39,563 nucleotides of DNA from Synergistaceae bacterium (GCA_017405525.1 JAFRAH010000020.1:1-39563), one strand, 5' to 3'; shown: positions 30,677 to 39,563, counted from the first letter of the stretch. The notes: generated by a model not told the origin, from the letters alone. Program-made: numbers and translations.

Positions 30677-32503
30677 ATGAGACTTCTGAAACCGGGATTC
30701 ACTCACGAGGATTTATTGGGGATTGACGAAAAAGAACTGCCCTTGCTTGCTGAAGAGGTGAGGGCAGTAATTGTAGACACCGTAAAGAAAAACGGCGGGC
30801 ACTTGGGCTCATCACTGGGTGTTGTCGAGCTCACTATAGCGATGCTGAAGGTCTTTGACCCGCTCAATGACAGGATAATTTTTGACGTTGGGCATCAGTC
30901 CTACCCCTACAAGATACTCACTGACAGGTTCGAGCAGTTCCACACGCTGAGGATGAAGGACGGGATTTCAGGTTTTCCCCGACGGAACGAGAGCGACTAT
31001 GACCACTTCAACACCGGGCATTCGAGCACGTCAATATCTGCGGCACTGGGTTATGCGAAGGCTAGGGATCTCCTCGGCGAAAAGAGGAACGTTATAGCCT
31101 TCATTGGGGACGCGTCATTGATTAACGGCCTAGCTTTCGAGGCGTTGAACTACGTGCAGGAGACCAAGACCCGGCTGATCATAATCCTCAACGACAACAG
31201 GCACTCAATCAGCAGCAGGGTAGGTGGCTTCTCGAACATTCTCGCGGGATTGTCGGCCAACACGTTTTACAGGAGAGGGAAGAATTTTGCCCGCCGAATC
31301 TTGGGGGTTAAGTGGGCAGGAAGGTTTGAGAGGTGCCGGGACTTCCTCAAGATGATACTCAAGCCCCGCAACATATTCGACCAGCTCGGAATAAACTACT
31401 GGGGGCCATTCGACGGCCACGACATCAGGAACACCATCAAGATACTCGAACTCGCCAAGAACTACTACAAGCCCGTGATACTCCACTTCAACACCGTAAA
31501 GGGAAAAGGATTGCCCGAAGCAGAGGCAGACCCGACGAAATATCATCAGGTTTCACCGGCAGGAGAGGTGAAGGCCCGGACATGGAGCGAGGCAGCCTCA
31601 GAGATAGCTGAAGAACTGGCCATGAAGGACGAACGGATTGTGTGTTTCACGGCGGCAATGATGACCGGGGTAAAACTGGAGAAGTTTTCGCGGTCGTTCC
31701 CTCACAGGTTCTTTGACGTTGGGATTGCTGAGAGCCACATGCTCACGATGGCGGCAGGGCTTGCGGCGGGGGGAATGAGACCTTGGGTGTTCATCTACTC
31801 GACGTTCCTACAGCGGGCAATGGATCAGCTCATGCACGACATAGCCCTCCAGAATTTACCCGTTGTGATTATGGTGGACAGGGCAGGTCTTGCAGGCTCA
31901 GACGGTGATACACACCAAGGCTTGCTCGACATTCCTTGGGGGAGGGCAGTACCTAACCTTGAGATTTACACGCCGTGCGATGAGTTATCCCTTCGTGATG
32001 CCATGCTCAAAGCCTCAGTTCATGACGGCCCTACACTGATACGTTACCCGCGCGGGAAAATCCCACCCGAAAGCCTGAGCGTTGACGTTCACGGTGAGGG
32101 TATCGCTGAGATTCACGGCGGCAGTTCGTGGGCACTGCTCGGTCATGGCTCAAGCGTGGCAACGATGCTTCAGGTCCGGGACATGGCCGGGGCTCAGGGG
32201 CTTGACGTTCCGGGAGTCTATGACGTTCGGAGGGTTAAGCCGCTTGACGTGGAGATCATGCGGGGGATTCTGGGACGTTACCGGGTTCTTGCTGTCATGG
32301 AGGAAAACTACATGCCCGGCGGACTCGGTGAGGCTGTTGCGGCCATGATTGCGGAGGGTGGCCACAAGGTGAGGCTTCTGCGCTTCGGAGTGCCTGATGT
32401 CTGCGTGAGACATGCCACACAGTCGGAACAACGGGAGCTTTACGGCCTTACTGCTGAGAACGTCATAGAGAGTTACAGGAAAATCATTGCTGATGAAGGA
32501 TAG
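30677..32503 (+). CDS. dxs: 1-deoxy-D-xylulose-5-phosphate synthase
   Basis: A thiamine-diphosphate enzyme making DXP from pyruvate and glyceraldehyde-3-phosphate, the first step of the MEP isoprenoid route. Conserved blocks: GGHLGSSLGVVELTIAM (41-57), DVGHQSYPYKILT, SGFPRRNESDYD, GHSSTSISAALGYA, DVGIAESH with the catalytic Glu, RAGLAGSDGDTHQG and LIRYPRGKIP. The ThDP motif is GDA at 144-146 where most DXS have GDG, with LNDN at about 171-174. At 608 residues it is slightly short. The start is uncertain: ATG 30677, GTG 30674 and ATG 30644 are all in frame and none has a strong binding site. tlyA follows, a common pairing. Confidence 0.9.
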   Translation: MRLLKPGFTHEDLLGIDEKELPLLAEEVRAVIVDTVKKNGGHLGSSLGVVELTIAMLKVFDPLNDRIIFDVGHQSYPYKILTDRFEQFHTLRMKDGISGFPRRNESDYDHFNTGHSSTSISAALGYAKARDLLGEKRNVIAFIGDASLINGLAFEALNYVQETKTRLIIILNDNRHSISSRVGGFSNILAGLSANTFYRRGKNFARRILGVKWAGRFERCRDFLKMILKPRNIFDQLGINYWGPFDGHDIRNTIKILELAKNYYKPVILHFNTVKGKGLPEAEADPTKYHQVSPAGEVKARTWSEAASEIAEELAMKDERIVCFTAAMMTGVKLEKFSRSFPHRFFDVGIAESHMLTMAAGLAAGGMRPWVFIYSTFLQRAMDQLMHDIALQNLPVVIMVDRAGLAGSDGDTHQGLLDIPWGRAVPNLEIYTPCDELSLRDAMLKASVHDGPTLIRYPRGKIPPESLSVDVHGEGIAEIHGGSSWALLGHGSSVATMLQVRDMAGAQGLDVPGVYDVRRVKPLDVEIMRGILGRYRVLAVMEENYMPGGLGEAVAAMIAEGGHKVRLLRFGVPDVCVRHATQSEQRELYGLTAENVIESYRKIIADEG

Positions 32504-33293
32504 GGAGAGGCTCGACAAGCTGCTGCCTGAACTCGGACTAGCTGAGACTAGGAACAGGGCTCAGGCTCTCATCATGGCGGGAAAAGTCCGGGTGAACGGC
32601 CAGGTAATCACCAAGTCCGGGGCAATGTTCGGACATGAGGCAGTAATCACACTCGATGAAGTCCCTCGATGGGCAGGAAGGGGCGCGCTGAAGTTGCTTC
32701 GGGCGTTCGAGGTCTTCGGTCTTGACGTGAAAGGCAGGACTTGCGCGGATTTCGGGGCATCCACCGGGGGCTTCACTGATGTGATGCTGGCTCATGGGGC
32801 GGCAAAAGTCTATGCTGTTGACGTGGGATATGGGCAGCTCATCTGGAGGCTTGCGAGTGATGAGAGGGTCATAGTGATGGACAGGACAAACGCAAGGTAT
32901 CTCACTCGTTCGGATTTCCCGGAGGTCATAGAGTTTGCGGGCTGTGATGTATCGTTTATATCGCTCAGGCTGATTTTGCCGGTTCTTGATGATGTCGTCC
33001 GTGATGATGCTGTGGTGTTAATCAAGCCGCAGTTCGAGGCAGGAAGGGATAAGCTATCTCATGGTGTGGTGAGGGACAAGGAGACACACATAAACGTTAT
33101 AGGGTCTGTGCTGAAGTTCATACGTGAGGAGACGAGCTTTAACGTTATAGGTCTGACTTATTCCCCGGTAAGAGGCCCTGAAGGCAATATAGAGTTTTTG
33201 TGCCACATATCCCACGCTGAAGATGATAATGAACTCAATGATAATATAGTGAATGACGTAGTGAATGAGGCTCACGAAAAAACAGAGAGGTGA
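32493..33293 (+). CDS. tlyA: TlyA-family rRNA methyltransferase (S4 + FtsJ domains)
   Basis: A 266-residue protein with an N-terminal S4 RNA-binding domain (ERLDKLLPELGLAETRNRAQ) and an FtsJ-type methyltransferase domain from about 78. The SAM loop is ADFGASTGGFTDVML, followed by DVGYGQL and LIKPQFEAGR. TlyA proteins 2'-O-methylate 16S and/or 23S rRNA in mycobacteria and others. The ATG at 32493 overlaps the dxs stop; a TTG two codons earlier is an alternative. The C-terminal tail is Asp/Asn-rich (EDDNELNDNIVND). Confidence 0.92.
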   Translation: MKDRERLDKLLPELGLAETRNRAQALIMAGKVRVNGQVITKSGAMFGHEAVITLDEVPRWAGRGALKLLRAFEVFGLDVKGRTCADFGASTGGFTDVMLAHGAAKVYAVDVGYGQLIWRLASDERVIVMDRTNARYLTRSDFPEVIEFAGCDVSFISLRLILPVLDDVVRDDAVVLIKPQFEAGRDKLSHGVVRDKETHINVIGSVLKFIREETSFNVIGLTYSPVRGPEGNIEFLCHISHAEDDNELNDNIVNDVVNEAHEKTER

Positions 33294-33303
33294 TTGACGC
33301 TTA

Positions 33304-33696
33304 ATGACACAGAATGAATTTCTCAGGCTTTGCGTTTATGGAGGACGTGATGAAATAGAGGAGGCTCTCATTTCCGGGGCAGATGTCAGCGAACCGGGAT
33401 ACATTAACGGTGCGGAAGTGCCGCCGGTTTTTGTGGCAGTCATGGAGGAGAACGCCGAGGCCGTGAAGGTGCTCATCGAGAACGGAGCAAACCCCGGAGA
33501 TGGCATCATGGCCGCAATAGTCCGAGGGAAGAAGAAGCTCCTCAAGCTCCTGGTAGACTGCGGGGCTGATGTGAACCGCCCGGACAACCAACACCGTACC
33601 CCGTTGCTTTTCGCCGTAACGTCAAACAATCCCAAGGTGCTCAAGTGGCTCATAGAGTTCGGTGCTGACGTGAACATGAAGACCGAGACAGGCTAG
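33304..33696 (+). CDS. Ankyrin-repeat protein, part 1 (cut by in-frame TAG)
   Basis: A 130-residue frame starting 10 bases after tlyA. It has three to four ankyrin repeats: AVKVLIENGANPGDGIMAAI, LLKLLVDCGADVNRPDNQHR and VLKWLIEFGADVNMKTETG, with the usual G-A-x-V-N loops. It stops at TAG 33694-33696 in the middle of a repeat (TETG-stop-SALTF), and the same frame continues as ankyrin repeats to 34629. One substitution to a sense codon would give one protein of 441 residues. TAG ends gltX, the M23 gene and dxs here, so it is not reassigned. Confidence 0.75.
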   Translation: MTQNEFLRLCVYGGRDEIEEALISGADVSEPGYINGAEVPPVFVAVMEENAEAVKVLIENGANPGDGIMAAIVRGKKKLLKLLVDCGADVNRPDNQHRTPLLFAVTSNNPKVLKWLIEFGADVNMKTETG

Positions 33697-33702
33697 TCAG
33701 CA

Positions 33703-34629
33703 TTGACCTTCACACTGCTGATGCACGACAACCCCGAGGGCAACTACAGGAAGTTCAACCCCGGAATAGTGTCCGAGCTCATGAAGGCGGGTGCGGATTA
33801 CGGGGAGGCTATGATGCTGGCCGTAAAGACCGGGAGCAGGGAGTTCATTGACCTCCTCCTAAAGAACGGTGCGGACATAAACAGGCCGTGCGATGGCGTG
33901 CAAAGTCCATTGGCGGCGGCGTTGTTCATGGGCAAGGAAGAGATAGATTCAGGCATGGTTGACTTCCTAGTCTCCTACGGTGCAAACGTGAACGAGATAA
34001 TACCCTTGGGAGACGGAACGCTTACTACCCCCCTCAACGTCTCAATCACAATGGAGAGGCCGGATATTGAGTCCCTTTTCCTTTTCAGCGATGCAAACCC
34101 GAATTTCAGGGACCCGACGGGAAGGACTGCCCTAGTCTATGCCGTCATGACCGGTGTGGAGTTCGTGAAGTTGCTGCTTGAGTACAACGCTGACCCTGAC
34201 ATACCGGACAATGACGGAAGGACCCCCCTCATGCTTGCGGCACTTGACGTAGGGACTGAGCCGGAGATACTTGAGACGCTCATACATTACGGGGCAAACG
34301 TCAACGCTCAGGACAAGGACGGAATGACGGCCTTAATCTGGACGGTTGCCGGGAGGGACAGGACACCGGGCTTTCTCATGTCGTCGCTTGTACGGACAGG
34401 GGGGCTAAGGGCTGAAGGCTGGGAGTCATGGTTTCTTCTTGCTGTGTCGTACATTGCCATGAAACGTGAGGCTCAGCTCAACAGCATAAAGCTCTTGGTT
34501 GAGCACGGGGCAGACGTGAACCTTGCGGACAAAAACGGAATGACCCCGCTAATGTGTGCAATGATGAATTATGATGACGAGGTTATAGAAATACTCACAA
34601 AGTCAGGAAAGAAAAAGAAGGAGGAATAA
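33703..34629 (+). CDS. Ankyrin-repeat protein, part 2 (same frame, after TAG)
   Basis: Continuation in the same frame, with about seven more ankyrin repeats (EFIDLLLKNGADINRPCDGV, FVKLLLEYNADPDIPDNDGR, LETLIHYGANVNAQDKDG, IKLLVEHGADVNLADKNG) ending in a Lys/Glu tail. The listed start is a TTG with no ribosome binding site, so independent translation is doubtful. Ankyrin proteins mediate protein contacts; the partner is unknown. There is no signal peptide in part 1, so the whole protein is probably cytoplasmic. Confidence 0.7.
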   Translation: MTFTLLMHDNPEGNYRKFNPGIVSELMKAGADYGEAMMLAVKTGSREFIDLLLKNGADINRPCDGVQSPLAAALFMGKEEIDSGMVDFLVSYGANVNEIIPLGDGTLTTPLNVSITMERPDIESLFLFSDANPNFRDPTGRTALVYAVMTGVEFVKLLLEYNADPDIPDNDGRTPLMLAALDVGTEPEILETLIHYGANVNAQDKDGMTALIWTVAGRDRTPGFLMSSLVRTGGLRAEGWESWFLLAVSYIAMKREAQLNSIKLLVEHGADVNLADKNGMTPLMCAMMNYDDEVIEILTKSGKKKKEE

Positions 34630-34637
34630 ATTTATTC

Positions 34638-35507
34638 ATGTTTCGTGAAACGCTTAAGAGGTGGCTGACTCCCGCAAAGTTAGGGGAGTTTGACCTCATC
34701 ATAGAACCCAACAAGACGACCTCAGATTTTCTGTTTGAGCTGATACAGTTCCGGGAGCTTTTCGTGTTCATGGCTCTGCGTGATATTCTCGTGAGGTACA
34801 AGCAGACGGTTATCGGTGTGGCATGGAGCGTAATACGTCCGCTCTTGAGCATGGTAATCTTCACGGTGATATTCGGGAGGGTTGCGAAACTTCCCAGTGA
34901 GGGGACTGTGCCGTATCCTATCATGGTATTTTCGGCGTTGCTTCCGTGGCAGTACTTCGCCAACTCAATGACCAGCAGCTCAGAGTCATTCATCAGGGCT
35001 TCAAGCATGATAAGCAAGATATATTTCCCCCGGCTCATACTCCCGACATCTTCAGTTCTGGTTAGTGCTGTGGACTTCGGAATATCCTTCGTTCTCTTGT
35101 GCCTGCTGATGCTGGTGTACAGATTTGTTCCGTCTCCCCGGATTTTACTGCTACCTGCATTCTTCATTCCTGTAACGGTTACAGCTTTGGGGATCGGATA
35201 TTTCTTCTCTGCGTTGGGCGTGAGGTACCGGGATTTCCGCCACGTAATGCCCTTCATGGTACAGTTCGGGCTCTATGTCTCACCTGTAGGATTTTCGAGC
35301 TCGGTCATTCCCGACAGATGGAGGCTACTCTACAGCCTTAACCCGATGGTGGGAGTTATTGACGGCTTCAGGTGGTGCATTCAGGGTACTTCTGTATCGC
35401 TGTACCTTCCGGGGTTCATCATCTCGCTGGTTACGTCAGTGCTGATCTTCTGGATCGGCCTGAAGTACTTCAGGAAGACCGAACGGACATTTGCCGACTA
35501 CATTTAG
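34638..35507 (+). CDS. Polysaccharide ABC transporter permease (ABC-2, Wzm/TagG-like)
   Basis: A 289-residue integral membrane protein of the ABC-2 family. The N-terminal ELIQFRELFVFMALRDILVR and YKQTVIGVAWSVIRPLLSMV are the hallmark of O-antigen/teichoic-acid exporters, followed by about six membrane helices and the SPVGFSSSVIPDRWRLLYSL region. It partners the ATPase encoded next to export a lipid-linked polysaccharide across the inner membrane. Confidence 0.9.
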   Translation: MFRETLKRWLTPAKLGEFDLIIEPNKTTSDFLFELIQFRELFVFMALRDILVRYKQTVIGVAWSVIRPLLSMVIFTVIFGRVAKLPSEGTVPYPIMVFSALLPWQYFANSMTSSSESFIRASSMISKIYFPRLILPTSSVLVSAVDFGISFVLLCLLMLVYRFVPSPRILLLPAFFIPVTVTALGIGYFFSALGVRYRDFRHVMPFMVQFGLYVSPVGFSSSVIPDRWRLLYSLNPMVGVIDGFRWCIQGTSVSLYLPGFIISLVTSVLIFWIGLKYFRKTERTFADYI

Positions 35508-35526
35508 CGGAGGGAATATATACGAC

Positions 35527-36819
35527 ATGCTAGCACTGAAAATTGAAGACTTGGGAAAAAGATATATTCTCACTCACAGGGGAAATGACAGGCTCTATGA
35601 CGTTCTGGCCAACCTCACGTCAAGGCTTGCACGCAGGATCAGGCATCCCTTTGCGGAACGATCCAAGCCAATGAACGCCGAGGAGTTCTGGGCACTTCGC
35701 AACATAACGTTCAACGTTGAGCAGGGTGAACGAATCGGCATTGTGGGGCACAACGGAGCAGGGAAATCAACACTCCTTAAGGTTCTCAGCCGCATAACTG
35801 ACCCGACAGAAGGCAGAATATCCATCAAGGGCAGGGTCTCAAGCCTCCTTGAAGTTGGCACCGGGTTTCATCCTGACCTTTCGGGCCGTGAGAATATCTA
35901 CCTCAACGCCGCAATTCTCGGAATGAGGACGAAAGAGATACGCCGGAATTTTGATGACATTGTGGATTTTGCCGGTGTCGAGAAGTTCCTGGATACCCCC
36001 GTGAAACGTTACTCAAGCGGTATGTATGTCCGTCTTGCCTTCGCGATTGCCGCACACCTGAACTCTGAGATACTGATAGTTGACGAGGTCCTTGCTGTCG
36101 GTGATATGGAGTTCCAGAAGAAATGCATGGGCAAAATGGACGAGATAAGCCGCGGTGAAGGCCGCACGATACTTTTCGTCAGCCACAACATGGGGGCAAT
36201 CCTCCAGCTCTGCAACAGGGTAATCTGTCTCGACCAGGGGAGAATGACGCTCGACACACCTGACGTGAACGAGGGCGTGGAAAAATATATGAACTTGTCC
36301 CAGCTCCAGACATCAGATGCCGAATGGAACAACCCCGGCGGAAAATTCGAGAACGATCACTTTACCCCGTTGCGTTTCGGGGTCTACAACTCAAAGGGTG
36401 AGGTCAACCTCTCATCAGTGAAGCAGGGTGATGATCTCTATGTTGAGATTGAGGGCATCGTGAAGAAACCTGAGCACGCTTTAGGTGTCGGGTACTCGCT
36501 CTACTCACAGGAAGGCGTGATGCTCTACAGGACGTTCCACGCTGACCAGACAGATACGCCGGAGGAAATCCCTACGCTTGAAGGCCATGTAGTGCTGAGG
36601 GGGCGCATTCCCCTTGAAGTCCTGAACATCGGGACAATGAGGCTTGATTTGTCCGTGATCATGAACAATACAAGATGGATAGTGCCGCCAAACGTCAGGG
36701 GCAACCCTTCGGTGTCGTTTACGGTTGAGCCGCACCTTGACAGCTCATCGCCATACAGGACAATGAAGAGGCCGGGGGTAATGATGATAAACAGTTCATG
36801 GACGCTGAAAGGAGAATGA
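35527..36819 (+). CDS. Polysaccharide ABC transporter ATPase with C-terminal sugar-binding domain (Wzt-like)
   Basis: A 430-residue protein. The ATPase domain has Walker A GHNGAGKS (74-81), signature YSSGMYVRLAFA (about 163-174) and Walker B LIVDEVLAVGD, with the switch His in SHNMG. The C-terminal part (about 265-430) is a beta-sandwich like the Wzt carbohydrate-binding domain that recognises the modified chain end in O9a-type export. The ATG at 35527 follows GGAGGG; a longer frame starting at 35491 overlaps the permease. The pair with the permease is a complete exporter. Confidence 0.92.
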   Translation: MLALKIEDLGKRYILTHRGNDRLYDVLANLTSRLARRIRHPFAERSKPMNAEEFWALRNITFNVEQGERIGIVGHNGAGKSTLLKVLSRITDPTEGRISIKGRVSSLLEVGTGFHPDLSGRENIYLNAAILGMRTKEIRRNFDDIVDFAGVEKFLDTPVKRYSSGMYVRLAFAIAAHLNSEILIVDEVLAVGDMEFQKKCMGKMDEISRGEGRTILFVSHNMGAILQLCNRVICLDQGRMTLDTPDVNEGVEKYMNLSQLQTSDAEWNNPGGKFENDHFTPLRFGVYNSKGEVNLSSVKQGDDLYVEIEGIVKKPEHALGVGYSLYSQEGVMLYRTFHADQTDTPEEIPTLEGHVVLRGRIPLEVLNIGTMRLDLSVIMNNTRWIVPPNVRGNPSVSFTVEPHLDSSSPYRTMKRPGVMMINSSWTLKGE

Positions 36820-36822
36820 GAC

Positions 36823-37914
36823 ATGAAGAAGGCACTAATCACTGGAGTAACCGGGCAGGACGGGGCATATTTGACTTCATTCCTGCTGAAGAAGGGCTAT
36901 GAAGTTCACGGCCTCAAACGGAGGAGCTCAATCTTCAACACAGCACGAATAGATGAGTTCTACAAGGACTTGCACGAGGAAGGGCATAAATTTTTCCTTC
37001 ACTATGGGGACTTGACCGACTCCTCAAATTTGATTCACACTGTCCAGACTATACAGCCTGACGAGATCTATAACCTTGCGGCACAAAGCCACGTAAGGGT
37101 TTCATTCGAGACACCAGAATACACGGCAGACTCTGACGGCATCGGGACGCTGAGGCTCCTTGAGGCAATAAGAATCTTGGGGCTTGAGGGACATACGAGG
37201 TTCTACCAGGCATCAACGAGTGAGCTTTACGGGAAAGTTCAGGAGACACCGCAGAAAGAGACAACCCCGTTCTACCCCCGAAGCCCATACGCCGCCGCAA
37301 AGCTATATGCCTACTGGATAACGGTGAACTACAGGGAAGCCTACGGGATGTTTGCGTGCAACGGAATACTCTTCAACCACGAGTCAGAGCTCAGGGGTGA
37401 GACGTTCGTTACTCGGAAGATTACCCGTGCCGCCGCAAGAATAGCACTCGGACTCCAGGACAAGACCTATCTCGGCAACCTCAATGCAAAACGAGACTGG
37501 GGACACTCAGAAGACTACGTTCGGGCAATGTGGATGATACTTCAGCAGGAGAAGCCTGAAGATTTCGTGATTGCCACAGGTGAGACGCATTCAGTCCGGG
37601 AATTTGCGGAGCTTGCGTTCAGGGAGGCAGGAATGGAGCTCGAATGGCAAGGCTCAGGTCTCGACGAGAAGGGTATAGACACAAAGACCGGCAGGGTAGT
37701 GATTGAGGTTGATCCGATGTATTTCAGGCCGACAGAAGTTGACCTGCTCCTTGGCGACCCGTCAAAGGCTGAACGAGTTTTAGGCTGGAAACGCAAAGTA
37801 ACGTTCCCCGAACTTGCCCGGCGAATGGTGAAGCATGACCTTGAAGCCTTCAGGAAGGACATACTGATACGTGATGCAGGCTACAAGGTAACGAGCGCAC
37901 TCGAAGAAGTATAG
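36823..37914 (+). CDS. gmd: GDP-mannose 4,6-dehydratase
   Basis: A short-chain dehydrogenase-type enzyme converting GDP-D-mannose to GDP-4-keto-6-deoxy-D-mannose, the precursor of GDP-fucose, rhamnose or perosamine. The N-terminal NADP loop [12 protein letters not shown] has Gly8, Gly11 and Gly14. Catalytic Thr132 and Glu134 (QASTSELYG), Tyr156 and Lys160 (YAAAK) match the family. [16 protein letters not shown] is near the usual [15 protein letters not shown]. It starts 3 bases after the exporter ATPase, which suggests a 6-deoxysugar polymer. No second enzyme (fcl, rmd or per) is seen before the convergent nuclease. Confidence 0.95.
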   Translation: MKKALITGVTGQDGAYLTSFLLKKGYEVHGLKRRSSIFNTARIDEFYKDLHEEGHKFFLHYGDLTDSSNLIHTVQTIQPDEIYNLAAQSHVRVSFETPEYTADSDGIGTLRLLEAIRILGLEGHTRFYQASTSELYGKVQETPQKETTPFYPRSPYAAAKLYAYWITVNYREAYGMFACNGILFNHESELRGETFVTRKITRAAARIALGLQDKTYLGNLNAKRDWGHSEDYVRAMWMILQQEKPEDFVIATGETHSVREFAELAFREAGMELEWQGSGLDEKGIDTKTGRVVIEVDPMYFRPTEVDLLLGDPSKAERVLGWKRKVTFPELARRMVKHDLEAFRKDILIRDAGYKVTSALEEV

Positions 37915-37922
37915 TGATTAGG

Positions 37923-37962
37923 GCGGGCAGTGTGAGGCTGGTTACTCCCCTTCACTGTCCGC
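37923..37962. other. Hairpin between convergent gmd and nuclease genes
   Basis: GCGGGCAGTG (37923-37932) pairs with CACTGTCCGC (37953-37962) over 10 bp with one wobble around a 20-base loop. No T run follows on either strand, so it is only a weak terminator candidate. It overlaps the last codons of the minus-strand gene. Confidence 0.4.
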
Positions 37963-39563
37963 ATCATTCCCGTCATCCCCGGCAACCTCACCCCTGAACT
38001 CACCCTTACGGCACAAGCTCTTTATGTGGCAGTACCTGCAGGGCCCGGAAGAATATTCAGGCTCGAACTTCCCGCGCTCAAGAACCCGGACTGCACACTC
38101 CATAGCATACTTGCCCTCACTGATGCGACCGTCCATGTCCGTATCTGGTGCCTGAGTTCCTCCCTTGCCGTCATCACACATGAACTTCGCGAAAATTCCC
38201 GCAGTCTCATGGGAAAAGGTCCCGGAGATTCTTCCGTCCTCATGGCCGAGTATGTAGACCCCCGACAAGTCATAGCCCCCGTAATTTTTCCCGAAGAGTG
38301 CCGCGTAAACCGAGAGCTGTAACCCGTGCTTGAAGACCGTTGTGTCCTTCTTCGTGTTCCAGTATTTGCCCGTGATGTCCTTCATGCCCTCGTCATAGCC
38401 GCTGCTCTTCTTGCGACCCTCCTTGTAGTCAGCGATGAACGCAAAAGGTGAACCGCCTGGCCTCCTCATGAACTCGACCCTGTCGCACTGCCCCAAGAAT
38501 GCCACGCCATCAACTGCCGCCTTCATCTGGATCTCATCCTCAAGAAGTATTCTCTCGTGGAAATATCCCGCGTCATGGAGAGCATCGATTATCCCTGCCT
38601 GGACGAGTGCCAGCCTCTCAGCCCGGAACTTCAAGCCATCAAGTCTCCGCCTGAACCTGCTATCCTTCACGAGGCCTGAGAACTTCGCGTAGTCCTCAGT
38701 CCCAAGAGCAAGGAGCTTCTTCCACTCAGATTTTGCGATCTCCTTGAACGTTGAGCCAGTTGCGGCCATGTCCTCACGGTATGATGACCAGACGCACTGC
38801 CAGTATTTATGGAGCATGTTGCCTTGTTCGGTGGCTGAAAATAGCTGGGTGTCGGGCTGGTAGAGTTCTGCCTGCCTCTTCTGCCACCACATGAACGGGC
38901 AGCCCAAGAGCTCCTGGATGTCGCTTGCCCCAACAGAGTCAGCCTTGCCGGTGATGCAGGGGACTTCACGGGGGATTCTCGCGGTTTCGTCCGGGTCAAT
39001 CGCAGGGAACGTGAAACCGTCAGAGCCAAGAAGTATGTTTATGCCCTCAGAGCTTAGAGCCTCCATCTTCCAGCCGGGCATGTCGTCAAGGAATTTCCCC
39101 ACGAACGGCGACTCTCCTACAGGCCTTCCCTCAGAGTCAAGCAACGGGCGGGATATTACCGTGAGTTTTTCGCCGGTCTGAATGAGCCTCCTGAAGAGTG
39201 CCTCGCGCTGGTCTGCCTTCTCCTTCGTGCGCGGAAGATAGGCCTCGTACTCACGGAGCTTCTCGCGTTCCTCGTTGCCGAGAAGTGGGGAGCTCTTCAT
39301 GTTGGGCGACCATAATTTCTGGGTTATCCCGGCCATGATCCACACGCTGAATGACGCAAGGACAGGCGGCGTTCCCGTGAAGACACGCACCGAGTCCGAG
39401 AGCTGTACGGGTGCCCTGATGTGTGAGTTCCTGCACCACTCTTCGAGGAAGTCATAGGCATCATCACCTTCAAGCCTCTTATCCTGCACACGTCCCAAGT
39501 CAGGAAGAAGCTCAGTGAGGGCTAATACTTTCTCGCCTACTGTCTGGATTGCGCTGGCTGTGA
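37942..39563 (-). CDS. PD-(D/E)XK nuclease, AddB/RecB-like C-terminal part (5' end outside window)
   Basis: The frame stays open to the right edge, so the true start lies beyond 39563; the TTG at 39498 is only the first possible start inside the window. The visible 540 residues look like the C-terminal half of an AddB-type helicase-nuclease subunit. Nuclease motifs: GQCDRVEF...FIADYKEG (Asp and Lys of D-(D/E)xK) and the Gln-containing HGLQLSVYAALFG. A cysteine set (LLGCPFMWW plus GPCRYCHIKSLCR) fits the AddB iron-sulfur cluster. It would act in double-strand break repair. An addA partner is not in the window. The C-terminal tail is acidic. Confidence 0.8.
   Translation of the reverse strand, partial: TASAIQTVGEKVLALTELLPDLGRVQDKRLEGDDAYDFLEEWCRNSHIRAPVQLSDSVRVFTGTPPVLASFSVWIMAGITQKLWSPNMKSSPLLGNEEREKLREYEAYLPRTKEKADQREALFRRLIQTGEKLTVISRPLLDSEGRPVGESPFVGKFLDDMPGWKMEALSSEGINILLGSDGFTFPAIDPDETARIPREVPCITGKADSVGASDIQELLGCPFMWWQKRQAELYQPDTQLFSATEQGNMLHKYWQCVWSSYREDMAATGSTFKEIAKSEWKKLLALGTEDYAKFSGLVKDSRFRRRLDGLKFRAERLALVQAGIIDALHDAGYFHERILLEDEIQMKAAVDGVAFLGQCDRVEFMRRPGGSPFAFIADYKEGRKKSSGYDEGMKDITGKYWNTKKDTTVFKHGLQLSVYAALFGKNYGGYDLSGVYILGHEDGRISGTFSHETAGIFAKFMCDDGKGGTQAPDTDMDGRISEGKYAMECAVRVLERGKFEPEYSSGPCRYCHIKSLCRKGEFRGEVAGDDGNDADSEGE

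Noticed and set aside
33304-34629. Pyrrolysine or stop-codon reassignment at the ankyrin TAG
   Set aside because: TAG is used as an ordinary stop by several genes in the window and no pyl gene is seen; a nonsense mutation is simpler.

Overview
The window is a gene-dense bacterial chromosome segment with moderate GC content, short intergenic gaps, strong AGGAGG-type ribosome binding sites and several TTG or GTG starts. A flagellar export/switch/stator cluster, a two-subunit glycyl-tRNA synthetase, a Wzm/Wzt polysaccharide exporter with GDP-mannose 4,6-dehydratase, and FliY beside FliM point to a motile, diderm, anaerobe-like bacterium. Synergistota (Synergistaceae) is my best guess; this is inference from gene content and not proven by any single marker.

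Layout: 1-2859 (+) holds an orphan solute-binding protein, an RlmB-type rRNA methyltransferase and a hexapeptide acetyltransferase carrying a G9 tract. 2973-9293 holds a lone TerD protein, gltX, xthA, a thioesterase, the hibernation factor hpf, a 3-dehydroquinate-synthase-like gene, larE and a tRNA-Ser(UGA). 9448-11752 (+) has two membrane proteins and an unknown protein. 11807-12943 (-) has an acetyltransferase and a flavodoxin-fold protein. 13080-18809 (+) reads as an operon: threonine deaminase, a periplasmic M23 peptidase, glyQ and glyS. 18869-19832 (-) is a frameshifted YaaW-like membrane protein gene. 19923-29150 (-) is the flagellar cluster flbD-motA-motB-[hicB-hicA-PHP]-fliL-fliM-fliY-cheY-fliO-fliP-fliQ-fliR-flhB. 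29281-37914 (+) has a GAF-like protein, dxs, tlyA, an ankyrin gene cut by an in-frame TAG, wzm/wzt-like export genes and gmd. 37942 to the right edge (-) is the C-terminal part of an AddB-like nuclease.

The most interesting element lies at 8072-8327 (-), in front of the 3-dehydroquinate-synthase-like gene. It looks like a complete transcription attenuator: a TTGACA promoter overlapping the larE stop codon, a 31-codon leader peptide with 8 aromatic residues including Trp-Tyr-Tyr-Phe, a hairpin whose loop starts exactly at the Trp codon, a 10-bp alternative pairing, and a 14-bp terminator followed by U8 just before the gene's ribosome binding site. The gene it controls has lost two histidines and other residues of the dehydroquinate synthase active site, so an apparently aromatic-amino-acid-controlled gene encodes a product that may not be a normal AroB.

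Several genes show lesions or unstable tracts: G9 in the acetyltransferase, an A7-linked frameshift in the YaaW-like gene, a 1-nt frameshift in hicA, an in-frame amber codon in the ankyrin gene, and a heptanucleotide tandem repeat at the left edge. No rRNA, CRISPR array, insertion sequence or phage gene was seen, and no gene-free stretch exceeds 300 bases.
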